Assembly (NCBI RefSeq): GCF_947172395.1
Contig: NC_069105.1
Location: 1,178,001 to 1,242,000, forward strand
Length of the DNA stretch: 64,000 nucleotides
Reading direction: 5' to 3'
Origin: Bicyclus anynana
Lineage: Eukaryota > Arthropoda > Insecta > Lepidoptera > Nymphalidae
Under the pieces are notes generated by a model. The model saw nothing but the letters and a program-made list of their open reading frames with translations. It made no database searches and was not told where the DNA came from. Shown here piece by piece: positions 20,008 to 32,900 of the stretch; position 1 is the stretch's first letter, and each line of letters opens with the position of its first letter. The position numbers were made by a program, and so were the translations under genes.

Positions 20008-21607
20008 TGTAATGAATTATGAAATACGTAAAATATTGTTCAAAATAATAGTTTTTTAACAGGAAGCGAATTATTAACCACAAGTTTTCACACTGTTTCA
20101 CACAACTATATTATTAAAAGTCTTTTGCAATTATGACGAAATCATTTTCAAGAGCACAATTTTTATTTCATACCTTTGTCAACAAATCATTCGTCATCGC
20201 AGCTGACGTTGACAGTCACACAGATAATATCACAGAGATAGTATAATATTGACATTTAATCTTTGCTGTTGACATTGACAACACGATACATTTTCAAATT
20301 GTCACAGATTACTTATATTTTGCACAACATTTTTGTGGTCATTCTGTTTGCACTTGACTACAAGTACAATCTTGCCTGGGGCCTAATTGTCTAACGGACT
20401 TCATTGATCGTAAAGTTCATACGATCGGCTACGATCAACGATCAATCGTAACTTTACATTGGTATTGTCTAATTTAGTTCATTATATGAAGACCGGATGG
20501 TGAACGATGAACTGAAATCATTCATGAAGATTGCGTATTGTTTATGCAAAATGATAGTGAAACTATCGTTAATAATATTATCAAATTTATGTCAAACTCC
20601 ATAATAATGCATATATTTTAACAAAGTTTTATGTCTTTTGTTTAAAACATTAAAGAAGCATTAAATTTCACGACAAATATCTACTATTGAAGACAATAGC
20701 GTGAGAAAATGGTACATGCAACTCAAGTAACAAAACGCAATTAACGAATTTAACCAAGGGCTATTTGGACTATTTGGTAATCTCCCTGTTGTCTGTGTAG
20801 GCTAGTGTCAAAATAACGGGGTATCCTATTAGTCTGTGGTGAAACATAGCATATTAATAACCTGTGGATGTGGATTAGAAATTTAAATTTTATAAACAAA
20901 ACAAAGTTTTTATTAATAAAAAATTTAATTTAGAAATTGAGCAAAGTTTTACTAAATTATAGTGATCTTAGGAGCAAAGTTTACTTCGTTTGTGTTATTG
21001 TTAATCAAAAATATAAAAGTAAACAAAAAAGAAAAACTACCTCTATCTAATTTTGTCGATGTCCATTTCTTAAGAAGTTTCTCATTAAAACAACCCATAA
21101 CTCAGGCAAGGCAGGGCTAAGGTGGTTAGCGTAACTACAAGTGGTTAACTTACAGTTAGCCAACTGAAGAACAATCAACAATGCCCGATTAATAAGTGAT
21201 CGCGCTGCTTGTCTACTACTTGCTGCTTGTCCCTGCACTAGTTATAGCAGTAATTTCTTTGTTTGGAAGTATTTAGCACATCCGGGCTGCGCAAAAGGAG
21301 AGAGTGGGCATTTCCTCTGTCTCTTAGAAAAGTCCGCATGTTATTTTTATCCCAGTGTTAATCTCTAAGTCTCGTATGAATCGGCACTAATATACATAGG
21401 TTTACCTAAGTGTGTGATTAGTGACTTCACAAACAGACTTATTATTAAAGGATTTGAACAGTTCTCTAGCTCTTTAGGGTGTTTTATTCCTTCACCAGCC
21501 AACAACAGTGTCATAATTACAATGGGTTCGCAGAGTTAGTTTATCTAGGCATTTAGATATACCATTCAAAATCCTCTACTGAGAGCAAAATGTTACTGTT
21601 ATATTTT

Positions 21608-21740
21608 ATTTTTCATTCTTTACAATTTAAACTGAAAATCCACAACCCTTTCAGTTGCTACACGTCATCACACTGGAATGCTAAATTGCTTGGCCGTAAG
21701 TCTCAATTGTCCAGCCGGGGATCAAACACAGGACCTTCGG
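21608..21740 (-). mobile_element. SINE family A, decayed and shortened
   Basis: On the minus strand it has a tRNA-like B box relic (GTTTGATCCCC), CAATTTAGCATTCC and a poly-A-like tail (plus-strand TTTTTCATTCTTTACAA). Confidence 0.6.
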
Positions 21741-21810
21741 AACATTAATTATCATTAACATCTGATAGTGGTATATTAACACCATAACTACCAATCCACA
21801 TTGGAGCAGG

Positions 21811-22090
21811 TTTTTTTTTTATTCTTTACAAGTTAGCCCTTGACTACAATCTCACCTGATGGTAAGTGATGATGTAATCTATGATGGTAACGGGCTAACT
21901 TGTTAGGAGTAGTAAGACAATCCACACCCCTTTTGGTTTCTACATGGCATCGTACCGGAATGCTAAATCGCTTAGTGGTAGGTCTTTGCCAGTAAGGTGG
22001 TAACTGGCCGAAGCCTCCCACCAGCCAGACCTAGACCAATTGAGAAAACCTCAATCGGCCCAGCCAGGAATCAAACCCAGGACACCACTG
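21811..22090 (-). mobile_element. SINE family A
   Basis: A full set of family segments in inverted orientation: tail TTTTTTTTTTATTCTTTACA, then ATCTCACCTGATGGTAAGTG, CATCGTACCGGAATGCTAAA, CTCCCACCAGCCAGACC and B box relic near 22075. Confidence 0.85.
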
Positions 22091-24600
22091 CTAATGTTTT
22101 CCTCTCAAAGATTCTATCTAACTTTTAGTATGAAAGATTAATTTTTTTTTTTAATTTCAGACTAAATTGATTATTATGAACAGACCATTATGATGAACCA
22201 CTGATATTGACTCAGAGACATGAAGATGAGTGCTTTGACAACAAGACTGACTAGCTGAGCCAGCTTAAGAATTATGTGGTGTGTGTGTGTGTGTAATCCC
22301 AGGAGCTCTCTATGTCAGCCATCCATCTATATTCTTACTCATTTTTGTTAATTATAAAATAAATTTGATTATTTAGTGTGTAACTTCATTGTACCTATTC
22401 CTGTTAGCTGTTAGAAAGATAGCATCTGTAATAATTTATTTACGGTAAAACGTATTTAAAAATAAACTTGCTTTAACATTTAAGTATGGCCAATATGTTG
22501 TCAAGTACAGTGGGCAGGGCTGAATCCATGATTGATGACTGATCCATGATGATGACTCGTTTTTCTGATTTAAGAAAATATACTAATCATCAAAACAGTG
22601 TCTGTAAGTACTGTACAGGCTGACTGTTTGGATGAGAAGTATATATTTGATTATTTTTAAGCTTTGTGGTTTCAGGGTTTAAAAAATGTCTAACTGAAAG
22701 TCTATGTTTACTGTATTTATTATTATTATAATAAATAAACTTAAAAAATCTTTTTTTTATAAACTTCCAACCCCTATTTCACCCTCAGAGGTGTCATTTT
22801 CATAATTCTTAGAATACTAGTAGTCAAGATACTGTAATAAAAAGATACAGTTTGTGAGATTGTAGGGGTAAACACTGGACCTACTGAACCAATGTTGAAG
22901 ATTATTTTACCAATAAAAATCTGCATTTGAGTATTATAGGCCATGTATTCCTTCCCACGGGAACAGGAATTATGTGGGTGAAACTGCAGGGGGTGAACAT
23001 ACACAGGTATTATAAATGTATTTTTTACAACTACACTTTTTTGAATAATTTATTTAATTATTGTAATGGTAAAAAAAGATATTAATAGTAAAATGTTAAA
23101 CTGAAAGCTTTAGTTTTGGAAAAGACTACAAAAAACAAACTCAGCGAAGTAAGTATTCTTTTATTTTCAAATATCAAAGACCAAATCAAATATCATCAGC
23201 ATTTCACAATCTATGCAAATATTTTGATAATACACACACATTTATGATTTGACCAGATAACAGGGTCATCAGTACAATGTCCTATCAGCTAAAAGCCTTT
23301 GCCATCTTTTCTTCAGCACACCAATATGTTATTCTATTGTATTGCAGGTGCTTTTTGTAATATTGGAGTCTGCAGTTATAGGGCATATTCCAAATATCCT
23401 GTAAAGCAAAATTGTTAATATTGAGCATATTATAAAATACACACATCAACATTTAGTCTCAATGTAAGTGTAGTTTGTGTACTAAGATAATATAGCAGAC
23501 AGACAAGCTTCGCTTTGACTCATTCCCTATTCCTATCCTATTCTAATCCCACCCATTGGCTTATCTACTATTATTTCCTATTCCTATTCGGTAGCTCAGA
23601 ATCCTAGGATTCCTAGGGTGGGCATGCACCAATGGAAAATGTAAATGTACCTATGAGCGATGACGAAAGAGTTCGTTCGCCATAATCATAATTTTAAAAA
23701 TGAAATTCGATTCCTTTTTGCTTTAATAACCAGCAAACTTAACTAAACCACACACATAAGCCCTGGAACACAGATCCCAACACATTGGATACAACAACAT
23801 GCAAGATGTCGCAGAAATCTAAAACATGGTATGGTATTAAATATCGTAGGTATTGAGTTTATGTCGCTCTATGGACTTATCGTCTCTTTCTCTGGTACGT
23901 CCAAAGAAAGTGTGTGTAAGAAGACATTGGATGCTGGAAGAAAGATGCTGTTTGATCCCCAGTTCTTGGAGGAGTGAGAGTGAGACTGTGTCCAGGATAT
24001 GCAAGCATTCTTCTTCAACATATTTCTAGAGCGTGTATATTCTTTTTCTCACTTTCTCTCAGAGTCTAATTCTCAGCATCCTATATAAATCGATTAATAG
24101 CACTCAATTAACTTCATTGTTTTGACTTTATAGGTTCATTGCAAAGAATATATTATTTATTACTCTTTTTAACAGAGTTCATTGTTTACAAACAAAACAC
24201 TTTGCAAAGTTTCGTCCTAAAAATGCTAACTGTGGACGGGGAGACTGAATTGAGAGATTTAGAATGGAAAAAAATATTAATTTTAGATATTTAACAAAAT
24301 ATAAATTATTATTTTGGAATTTTGGACATCCACAATTTGTCCATTTTACGATCAAAGGTGACTCAAGACCCATCGTAAGTTTTTGACATAAGCCATGACC
24401 ATAAAACTTTACACAATTCGAAGACAATCGCAAATAACTGTCAAATCTTAACAAATCATTCACTCTTCGTATAAAAATAACGATCTAATCGTAATGAACA
24501 AACTATGCCCAACCGATGGCTTTCTATTGGCTTACACAATCCGAAATAGCCGTTTGACAAGTAAAAACGTACGATTTCAATTGTCAAATTCAATCGTTTG
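22091..24600. other. Interior of the 4.2-kb element, nothing coding
   Basis: AT-rich sequence with a short GT microsatellite near 22280. No supported gene, exon or further element. Confidence 0.35.
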
Positions 24601-24619
24601 CGTTAGACAATTAGGCCCC

Positions 24620-25471
24620 TGATTTAAAGCACAGATTAATAGATACTACGTAATTGAAAGCAATGTTAAGGTCTAGGATGGTAGGATACGCGCTTGCCTT
24701 GAAAGTTCTCACTCTAATCTTGAAAGTGTTTAGAGTGTAGGTGGCCGGAGCCCGGAATAACAGACGCTGGAATATCGTTCCACAATTTAGTTCAAATATG
24801 AAACGTTGAACGGGCCGGGTGGGCCGTGCCCACCCTAGAATTCTGGGCTACCGATATGGAATTCTATTAAGATACTAATATTGGACTTGAAGTCGGGGGT
24901 CAGGCCCACCCTAGGAAATAATCCTAGATACGCCAATGAAGACGTTTCGTGCGGGTCGTTTGAATGTTATCGACGCACACTTTACATGTATCATATTAAT
25001 ATGTGCTTTATATGCCTCTTGTGCCTAGTTCACACTACTATGCTTGCATTCTAGTCGAGTAGCATGCTAAACTACTTGTTACCTCCCAAAAATCGACTAA
25101 AATACTAAAGTACTCCGAAGTAGGCCATAGAAAGAGCAAATAATTGTAATTAATTTATACATAACGGGCATAAGCTCCGCGTTGGTGCAAACGGCATCAA
25201 TTTGTAGGACGTGTTCCTTGCAGGCACTGCGAAGAGTTGCTCTGTTTATTCGAGTAGGCGCTGGTTCTCTACTTACCATCTATTCGTATTCTTCAGGGCT
25301 CAAAAAGCCCCGCCCGTTGGGCTATTGTCGTACTCGAAACCACATCTAACACAGCCTTTTTCGACAACTTGGAGGGGTATGGGAACGGGAATATTGGTGT
25401 AAGAAAAAAGTTTAGAAATAGATTCGATATTAGTTCCATCCCTCGAATAATTAAAAAAATGAAATTACTAG
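24620..25471. other. Intergenic DNA
   Basis: No gene. Near 24810-24930, sequence around CCCACCCTAGAATTCTGGGC loosely mirrors sequence near 23600-23625 (CTCAGAATCCTAGGATTCCT), probably remnants of one dispersed repeat. Confidence 0.35.
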
Positions 25472-26290
25472 CAGGGGCGTAGCTAACACCGGCGCCGTAT
25501 CAGTCGTGTCAATGAATGAGCCCGACCATTGAAATAACGGGCCCTTTACGCGTGAAAGCAAGAATTAGAAAAAAATAATCTACTTTATTATTATTGTATT
25601 TTTAGGAAACTCAGAAGTGTATTACAAAAATAAGAAAACCAATGTCGAACAAAGGCCTTTTAAAGAAGAAAAAAAGGCTATGATTCACAACATTTGTCAG
25701 GACAACTTAATTAATAAATCAAAATAAGACCCTAGAATGGCAGAGAATGACCTTGAGTGGAATCACGAACTTGTAGTCGTTGTACGTAGGGTTAATGACG
25801 ACTTTCACGGTTAACTAACACTCCCCTTTTTCACTCAAGTCACTTTCCCCGTCTATCCTAAGTAACCCATAAAGAATTACACAACAAGAAATATGGACGG
25901 CTCGAACGCCACGAGCATGCTGAAGCCGACCGTACGACGAGCGCTTTATATTGCAATTCGTTCCCGCCAACCGATAGCTACCCCTCTCGAACTTCTTCGA
26001 AAGAGTAGGGCTCTTTACGAAAACAAGTCGCGTCACCTAGCGTTTGCACGACTTAGACTACTATTTCCTACAAAATTATTATTAACCGACTTCTTTACTT
26101 AATCTGGTGGTACTTCCCGGAAAAAAACATAAAAATCTGCAAAAATTACAAAAGTAAAAAAGCAATAGCTCAAGTAGTAGTACAAGTAGAACCTAAATCA
26201 AAAATTAGAGATTTTTCGGGTTTTGATCTCGCTCGTGTATTTTGCCCGCCACTAATTTAGATACAGGATCTAAAGCACGCTACGCCACTG
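25472..26290. mobile_element. Candidate hAT-like element carrying a dispersed repeat
   Basis: CAGGGGCGTAGC at 25472 and GCTACGCCACTG ending 26290 form a near-perfect inverted pair with the hAT-type CAGNGG start. No matching 8-bp target duplication is visible. The interior 25625-26070 is also present, inverted, at 49960-50345. No intact ORF. Confidence 0.45.
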
Positions 26291-26446
26291 ATAAACATCT
26301 CGAAATATAGAAACATCTCGAATTTTACCCATAGAAGACCTGCTTTCAGTGCGCTTTTTTTTGTATGATAAAAAAAACTGTATTTATAAATTAGATTTTT
26401 TTCGTGTCGCAAAAAATGTCGTTTTAGAGATTATATTTATTAAGTA

Positions 26447-26462
26447 TAAAAAATAAAAAGTA
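26447..26462 (-). terminator. RNA polymerase III terminator of tRNA-Arg
   Basis: About 10 bases past the tRNA 3' end, the transcribed strand reads ACTTTTTATTTTTTAT, a pair of T runs sufficient for RNA polymerase III release. Confidence 0.7.
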
Positions 26463-26469
26463 TATCGGA

Positions 26470-26542
26470 CATCCCTGGTGGGGATCGAACCCACGACCTT
26501 TGGATTAGAAGTCCAACGCGCTATCCTCTGCGCCACAGGGAC
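26470..26542 (-). tRNA. tRNA-Arg: tRNA-Arg (anticodon TCT)
   Basis: A 73-nt cloverleaf on the minus strand: acceptor GTCCCTG pairs with CAGGGAT (one G-T pair at the end) and the discriminator is G. The A box is TGGCGCAGAGGA and the B box GGTTCGATCCC. The anticodon arm TTGGA-CTTCTAA-TCCAA puts TCT at positions 34-36. There is no intron. Both internal promoter boxes are intact, so it is probably functional. It decodes AGA codons. Confidence 0.95.
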
Positions 26543-26991
26543 TGTTGAGTAACACGGCGAAATAGTTAACTAAACTCTACAATCTATTTCCTTTGTATCC
26601 CAGTGTGTACACACTTATAAAATATAAAAATATATATATAATATCCATATACAATACACATCACTATCTTGCCCCAAATTATAATTCTATATAAAATAAT
26701 TTTACTAAGTATCTAATGAAATAAATAATTATTATATAGTTCAATTAAAATTAATCGCAGTTGGATAGAAGTTTATTAATAAGATTAACAGAAATTAATT
26801 ATCTATTTAAATTCATCGTAGTTGTGGCAACTTGGCCGATTGGCGAACCAACACCAAGCAACCGGATATGTCAACAAAAGAAAAATGTCAAACAAGATGT
26901 TTGGGAATTTTAAAATTTCAAGTGTACTGCAGAAGTAAACTGGTAAAAAAATCTACATATTACTAAGCTAAACTTTAAACCAAAGGAAAAT

Positions 26992-29900
26992 ATGAACTGC
27001 ACTGCAGATGAAGAAGCGACAAGCTTTTGTAAAAACACGGATAACAACGATTCTGAATCTTCTGAGAACTTTCAAAAGTACATCACTGAGCTTTTCGAAA
27101 AAAATGGTATATTGAACGATTTGCGAGCTTATTTACGCGGACACATCGTTGATGTGCTGAAAAGCGCTGAAACAGGTATGATAATGCCTTCAATATAATA
27201 AAGTAACAACAATTTAAACAATTTGTAAATTACAAGAAACTAACAGTCGCAACTTTTTAATTTTCAAACTTCTTGTCAGTAAACTTATATATCGGTAGTG
27301 CTTTACAGAAATAGTAGACAAAGTAAATAAAACTAAGCCGTTAATTACCTACTCTTGTACTTTTTGAACAATAAGTCAAATGTCAATATCCAATTTTCAT
27401 AGATTAGAAGTATAGATTAAAGTCAGGAATGCTCAACCTTTGGTTTGGGTTGGTATTTATTAAAAAGCACAATGTTTTTTTTTTTCATTTTACCAGGTGT
27501 GCCATCAGCTTGCCAAAAACATTTCACCCAGCGATTGGAACTTGTGTATCAAGCATTGAATATTTTGATTGCAGAATATTTAATTCGGCTGGTGAGCTTT
27601 TTTACCTAAATACCTAGACGAAGGTAGGGAATTTAAACCTGATATCCAAAGTACTGCTTAAAAGCAGACTGGCAGACTTATGGTAATATCAGACTATCAG
27701 ATATTAGTAAAAATGACTAGGACCAATCTTTATGCGCTTTCTGAAGCATGAAGGTGTGACACTACCTGCTTTAATTATTTATTTATTTTCATTTATTTAT
27801 TTATTTAACTTCCTAGCTCTGATCTAACTAGGCCAAACCCAGAGTATCTGAAATTATAATGTGCTTGTGGATTTATATATTAATTTAAAATATTTTAAAA
27901 TACAATAAACTCTAAATAAACACCAATTTCAAGTTCATCTTCACTTAGAACCTTTAGACATACTCTTAGTAAGGTGACAGTTCAAATATGTTTGTGTATG
28001 CAAATTAATAAAACACCAGCAAAGCATAAAAGGATCATAAAATTTATACAGTAAGAGTCATGTGATAGTAGACCCTAACTACCAAAAGGGCAGCACTACA
28101 CTTGTCTGCAATTACGCCTGATAGTAACCTAGAAGAATATCTTTTTTTCGCTCTCATTTATTCATTTGTCCTTTTTTTTAAGTAATCCTACTAATATTAT
28201 AAACATAAAAGTTTGTATGGATGTTTGTTAATCTTTAATGCCGCAACTACTGAACCAATTTAGCTGAATTTTGGTATGGAAATAGATTTTACTCTGGATA
28301 CCCGAGGAAATTGTGAAAAACTAAATTTCAAGCGGACGAAGTCGCGGGCGTCCGCCAGTTTTTGTTTTAATTTAAACATATTCATTATTAACTTTCAGGA
28401 TTTTAGTTACAGTATGTCAGTGTTTGTATCAGAGATTCCATTAGCCAACATGGTGTTTGATTATGCGAGGAAACTGTTGCAGAGAACTGACACAAACATG
28501 CCTGGACTGAGATTTCAAGAGAATGACATATGGTCTGTTCTACATTATTTAGGTAATCATTTATTTTTACCTTTTTGTTTTATTATTTTACTATAAAATA
28601 TTAACACAGTTGACTGACAGAAGCTTATATCCAGAAACTATCTGCCTCATTTGTCCTGTGGTTAGCTGGTTCAGCTACAGACATTAAAGTCCAAGGTTCG
28701 TATCCTGGGTCAGACCAATGAAAAAAAATATGTTATTAGGACTTTCTTACAAGAAAAATAATAGCAGCTTGGAGTTAGAAAGTCGGTGGTGTTGGTACAT
28801 CTATATGTTGAAAAATTAACTGATAAGTACCAAAGTAGTCTACAAATATGTGTTTCGTCAATTCATAGGAGCCCATTGATATGATATGATAATTATTGAT
28901 TTACAAGTAAATACATAAAATTATTTTACAAGGTCTGTGACCTCCACACTAGGATTCCCTGTATTGTGGTAATAATTTTTTTTCGCAGTAGTGAAACAAG
29001 AGTAAGACAGTTTATAAAGTGTGTTACAAACAAGTTAAATTAGGTAATAAAATTAGGTGGTAAATTCTTAATGCTAAGTTTATATAATTCAAAGTAATTA
29101 CATATATTAAAGTGAACATGCGTGTGTGGTGGTGGGTTTGTATGTGTGTGTGTTTGTGGTGTGTGTGGGTGTGTGTATGTTAATAAATTAATGCGCAAAA
29201 TTTTGTATTTAATTTTTCGGTTTCTTCATAAGTAAATTCCTCATTATCCTACTATGCCTAAGTTAGCCTTAGACTAGATAACTAACAGATTTCTACATAA
29301 TTCAATTTTGATGAGATTGTATTCAAGGTCTAACTATTAGAATAAGAAAAAAATTTAACTATGTTTCAGGAATAAAATGTGACTCAGTGCATGTGTCTAA
29401 AATTGTAGACACATATAGAAATGGAGATACACCACTGTTGCACTGCATACTCAAATGTATTCCAATGTATCATACGGATACAAGCTGTCTAGGAAAGGGT
29501 AAGTACAGTAGGTTTTTATTTTAATAACAATATTACTGACATTTTCTACAAAATTCTGGTATAAACTTGTCTATGTTGAAGGGTCTTAAATAATATCTAC
29601 AAAATGAAATATATGATTAAGAATTATGATTTTCAGTCAGAGATCTAGGTAGCTGTCAAAATTTAAAAAGTGTTCATTTTAATTTTAAAGGTATATGTTT
29701 TTTTTACTTTCAAATGGTAATGAAGTAGTCACCATTAAGGATTTTTCAATCTTCAGTGCTAACTATAGCAATAGGGATCATTTCAATATAAAGTTTAGTC
29801 AGATTTGAGATTACTCGAAAATTTTCAACTGATTATTTTATGAAAAGTTTTCCTGTACTTCAGAAAGATGTCGCTGGTAGACAACGCGCTAAAAGTACCC

Positions 29901-32900
29901 ACAAATGCTAACAGATAGCGCTGCACTGTTTGCGTCTGAAACGACATTGCGCTATGAAGATTTTTTCTAGATCAATGACGTCCGCCGTGTAAAAGTTTAA
30001 CGTTATCGCTTCTCGGCCTTTTGGCTAAGATCAAAGTGTAGTATCTGTTCTTTTCAGCTTAATATCTGAAAGTTCCCGCAATGCGGGACCAGTATATTAA
30101 ACTGATTTTTGTAAACTGACGGGATGTTCGGGGCTCGCTCCAGTCCCGTCACGGGTCGGCCCGGCATTGCAGTGCCGCCGGGATCGGCCCACAGAAATTA
30201 TTGACAATACCTCCTCAATCCTCATGAGGAAGTAAGTAGTGTTGGGTAGGACATGACTTGAAAAAGAGTTTGTAAGTGTTGCCTCTTTTTTGTACCGAGG
30301 CAGTACAATGTCCCACTTCAAATGAGGCGAGGCGTACTGAAGCTTGGCACTACATTTGAATTTTGAAGTAACGAATACAAATGTCATATTTGAACTTTGT
30401 TTGAAGCAACGTGTACAAATGTCATGTTTGTACTAGTACAATAATATAGCTTAGTAATCATAGATTTACGATTCGGTACAAGTATTCTATGTTAGTAATA
30501 GTTTGTCTTACATACTGATATTAAATGCCAAACTTATTTTTAACCTATATAAAATAGATCGATTCACCTTGGTTATTATATTTCAGTTTTTAAATTATTA
30601 AGTAATTTTTATTTTTATAAAATGTCAATTGAATAAATCCAAATTCAAAAAATAATATTTCTAAACGCATCGTATACTATTTCCGTCGCGTTAAGGGATA
30701 TAGTACAAAATTATATGACAGGACCACAGAATGACGTCCCATTCGACTTTTGTACTAGTGTCTCGCTTCCTCTCGCGTACGAGTAAAGCAACTACCGCGA
30801 CAGAAAATGTGAAGTAGTACATTTTTAAATGTTGAGCCGCTCTTACATTGTGACGTCATGTACGGGACAAATGTCCTGCCTCTTGTATGTCCTACTCAAC
30901 GCTAGAAGTAAGTGTTTGCTCAGACCACAGACACTTCAACATGAAGATGAAGTGATGAACAGAAGAACATGTTTTTGATTATCTGTAATGATGTATTCTG
31001 TAATCTGTATCCTATCCTGCAGGATATGAGGATAGCCAGGATAGGATATGAGACTCATATCGGTCGGTGAACGTGATACTCACATTGTAAGTATCACCGA
31101 TCTGTCTACTGGATGAAAAGATTTTTTATATCAAATTTATCAGTAAATAATCTATAAATATAACAATAAAATCATATATTCCTTGGTCACGCCATCACTC
31201 ATGAACAGCTGGACCGATTTCACTATTTTTTTTTGAGTGTTTGTTATTGACAGGAGAAGGTTCGTACAGAAAAAAATTAAAAAATTGCGCGGAAAATTAG
31301 AAAAAGGGTAGGGTTAGCTGAAATTTAACATAGAGTTTCACGCGGACGAAGTCGCGGGCGTCCGCTAGTAAATAATAAATACAATATTGCCAATGCCAAA
31401 TTGCCAATGCATTGTCCAAAAATTTTAGTCCAGGTCCAGAATGCAGTACTTACTGATTTTTCACAGGCAAACATATGTGTTTGTAATAAAATTTCATGTT
31501 TGATTTTGCGAAGCAACTGTTGCAGACAACTGACACAAACATGCCTGGACTGAGATTTCAAGAAAATGACATATGGTCTGTTCTACATTATTTAGGTATT
31601 TCTTTCAAACTTTTTCTAGACTGTGTTACACACAGAAACACACACATTATGAAACAACATTCTAAGAAGTCATTTGATCAGATTATAGTCCAGAGACTGA
31701 TCTTCAATAGACAAAGTAAAGCGTGAAAAAAAAATGTTTCAAACACCAGACTTATTTGACTTTCAGAATTACCAGATTGGCTACTTGCTTATATCAAGAA
31801 ACTATCTGCCTCGTAACTTAACTATTTAATTTAATTTATTTATTTAAAACTAGATCAGTGCTAGTTGTTACTGTGGAATCTGTGAAAATGTATTTACGAA
31901 ATTTGTTATATCTTCCAGCGTTCACATCAGAAGAATGTCTGTCATGTCGAAGCGCAAACAGCGCTGACTCACAAGACGACAATCCATCCAAGCCCAGAGA
32001 CCAGCGCGGCTGCAAGCACTTTTCCTGCTGCAAGAGTTGCCAGAGCAGATTCATGCGCCTCAAGGAGAAATATTCCAACAAGAAAACTAAAATGGAAAAG
32101 GTGAATGTTACTAGATTTTTTTTTTTTTTCGCAGGGTATGCATCGCGTTACATGCCACTGGTTGTCACAAAGCAAATGGTCTGGCGATTGGTAGCAAGTT
32201 TTCCCTGAGTAGCTTCACCTTGATGAGACGATCAACATACGAAAATTCTTGATTATCTGGTAGCTAACTGGGTTAAAAATTCTGAGCGTCGGAAGGAGAT
32301 AATGTACCACGCAATTTGTAGAGCATTGTGGCTGTTAAGTTGTATTAATTAAGCAAAAGTGAAAAAAAAAACATCTGGTTAGTAACAACTTTTGGTAAAC
32401 TCCCATCCCGTCAACTTTTATCAATAACAAGGTTATTAAAAGTTGTTACTAACCAGCTGTTTTACTGTTGCTTATTATTAATAGTTATATGTGGTACATT
32501 TACCCGGTTATTTTCATTTTTTATTTTTATTTATTTGAGATAGAAAACATTTACATATTGGAGGTTAGTAAAGGAGTAAACTACCATGCAAAGGGGTTAA
32601 TAAATATGTAAACAACAACACTATCCACGAGTTACACAAATTAAGAATTAAGAATTAGGGCGTCACAAAACATGGAAAAGACAAACTAGGAAAGTGGTTA
32701 ACATAAAACAGGGGAATCAGAAGGAAGAAGTACACAAAAGACAATAAAAATAATTAATTAAAATAATATAAATGAAAACAAAGAATTTATATTACTTATT
32801 TAAATATACTAATTAACAATAATAACTGTTATTTAATAAAATTAAAACAAAAGGACTAATAAATAAATAAGAGATCTACAATAGTTACAACACACTACAT

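Larger units (their letters stand above)
20378..24619. mobile_element. Candidate 4.2-kb DNA transposon with short inverted repeats
   Basis: GGGGCCTAATTGTCTAACG at 20378-20396 recurs as its exact reverse complement at 24601-24619. The subterminal DNA on both sides holds several ACGATC/CGATCGT-type motifs. No transposase ORF is seen inside, and two family A SINEs are nested in it. No convincing target-site duplication. It separates the divergently transcribed ZFAND2-like and OFD1-like genes. Confidence 0.5.

Noticed and set aside
31836..32081. 81-codon minus-strand ORF
   Set aside because: Antisense to OFD1-like exon 5, whose plus-strand frame, phases and splice sites are all consistent.
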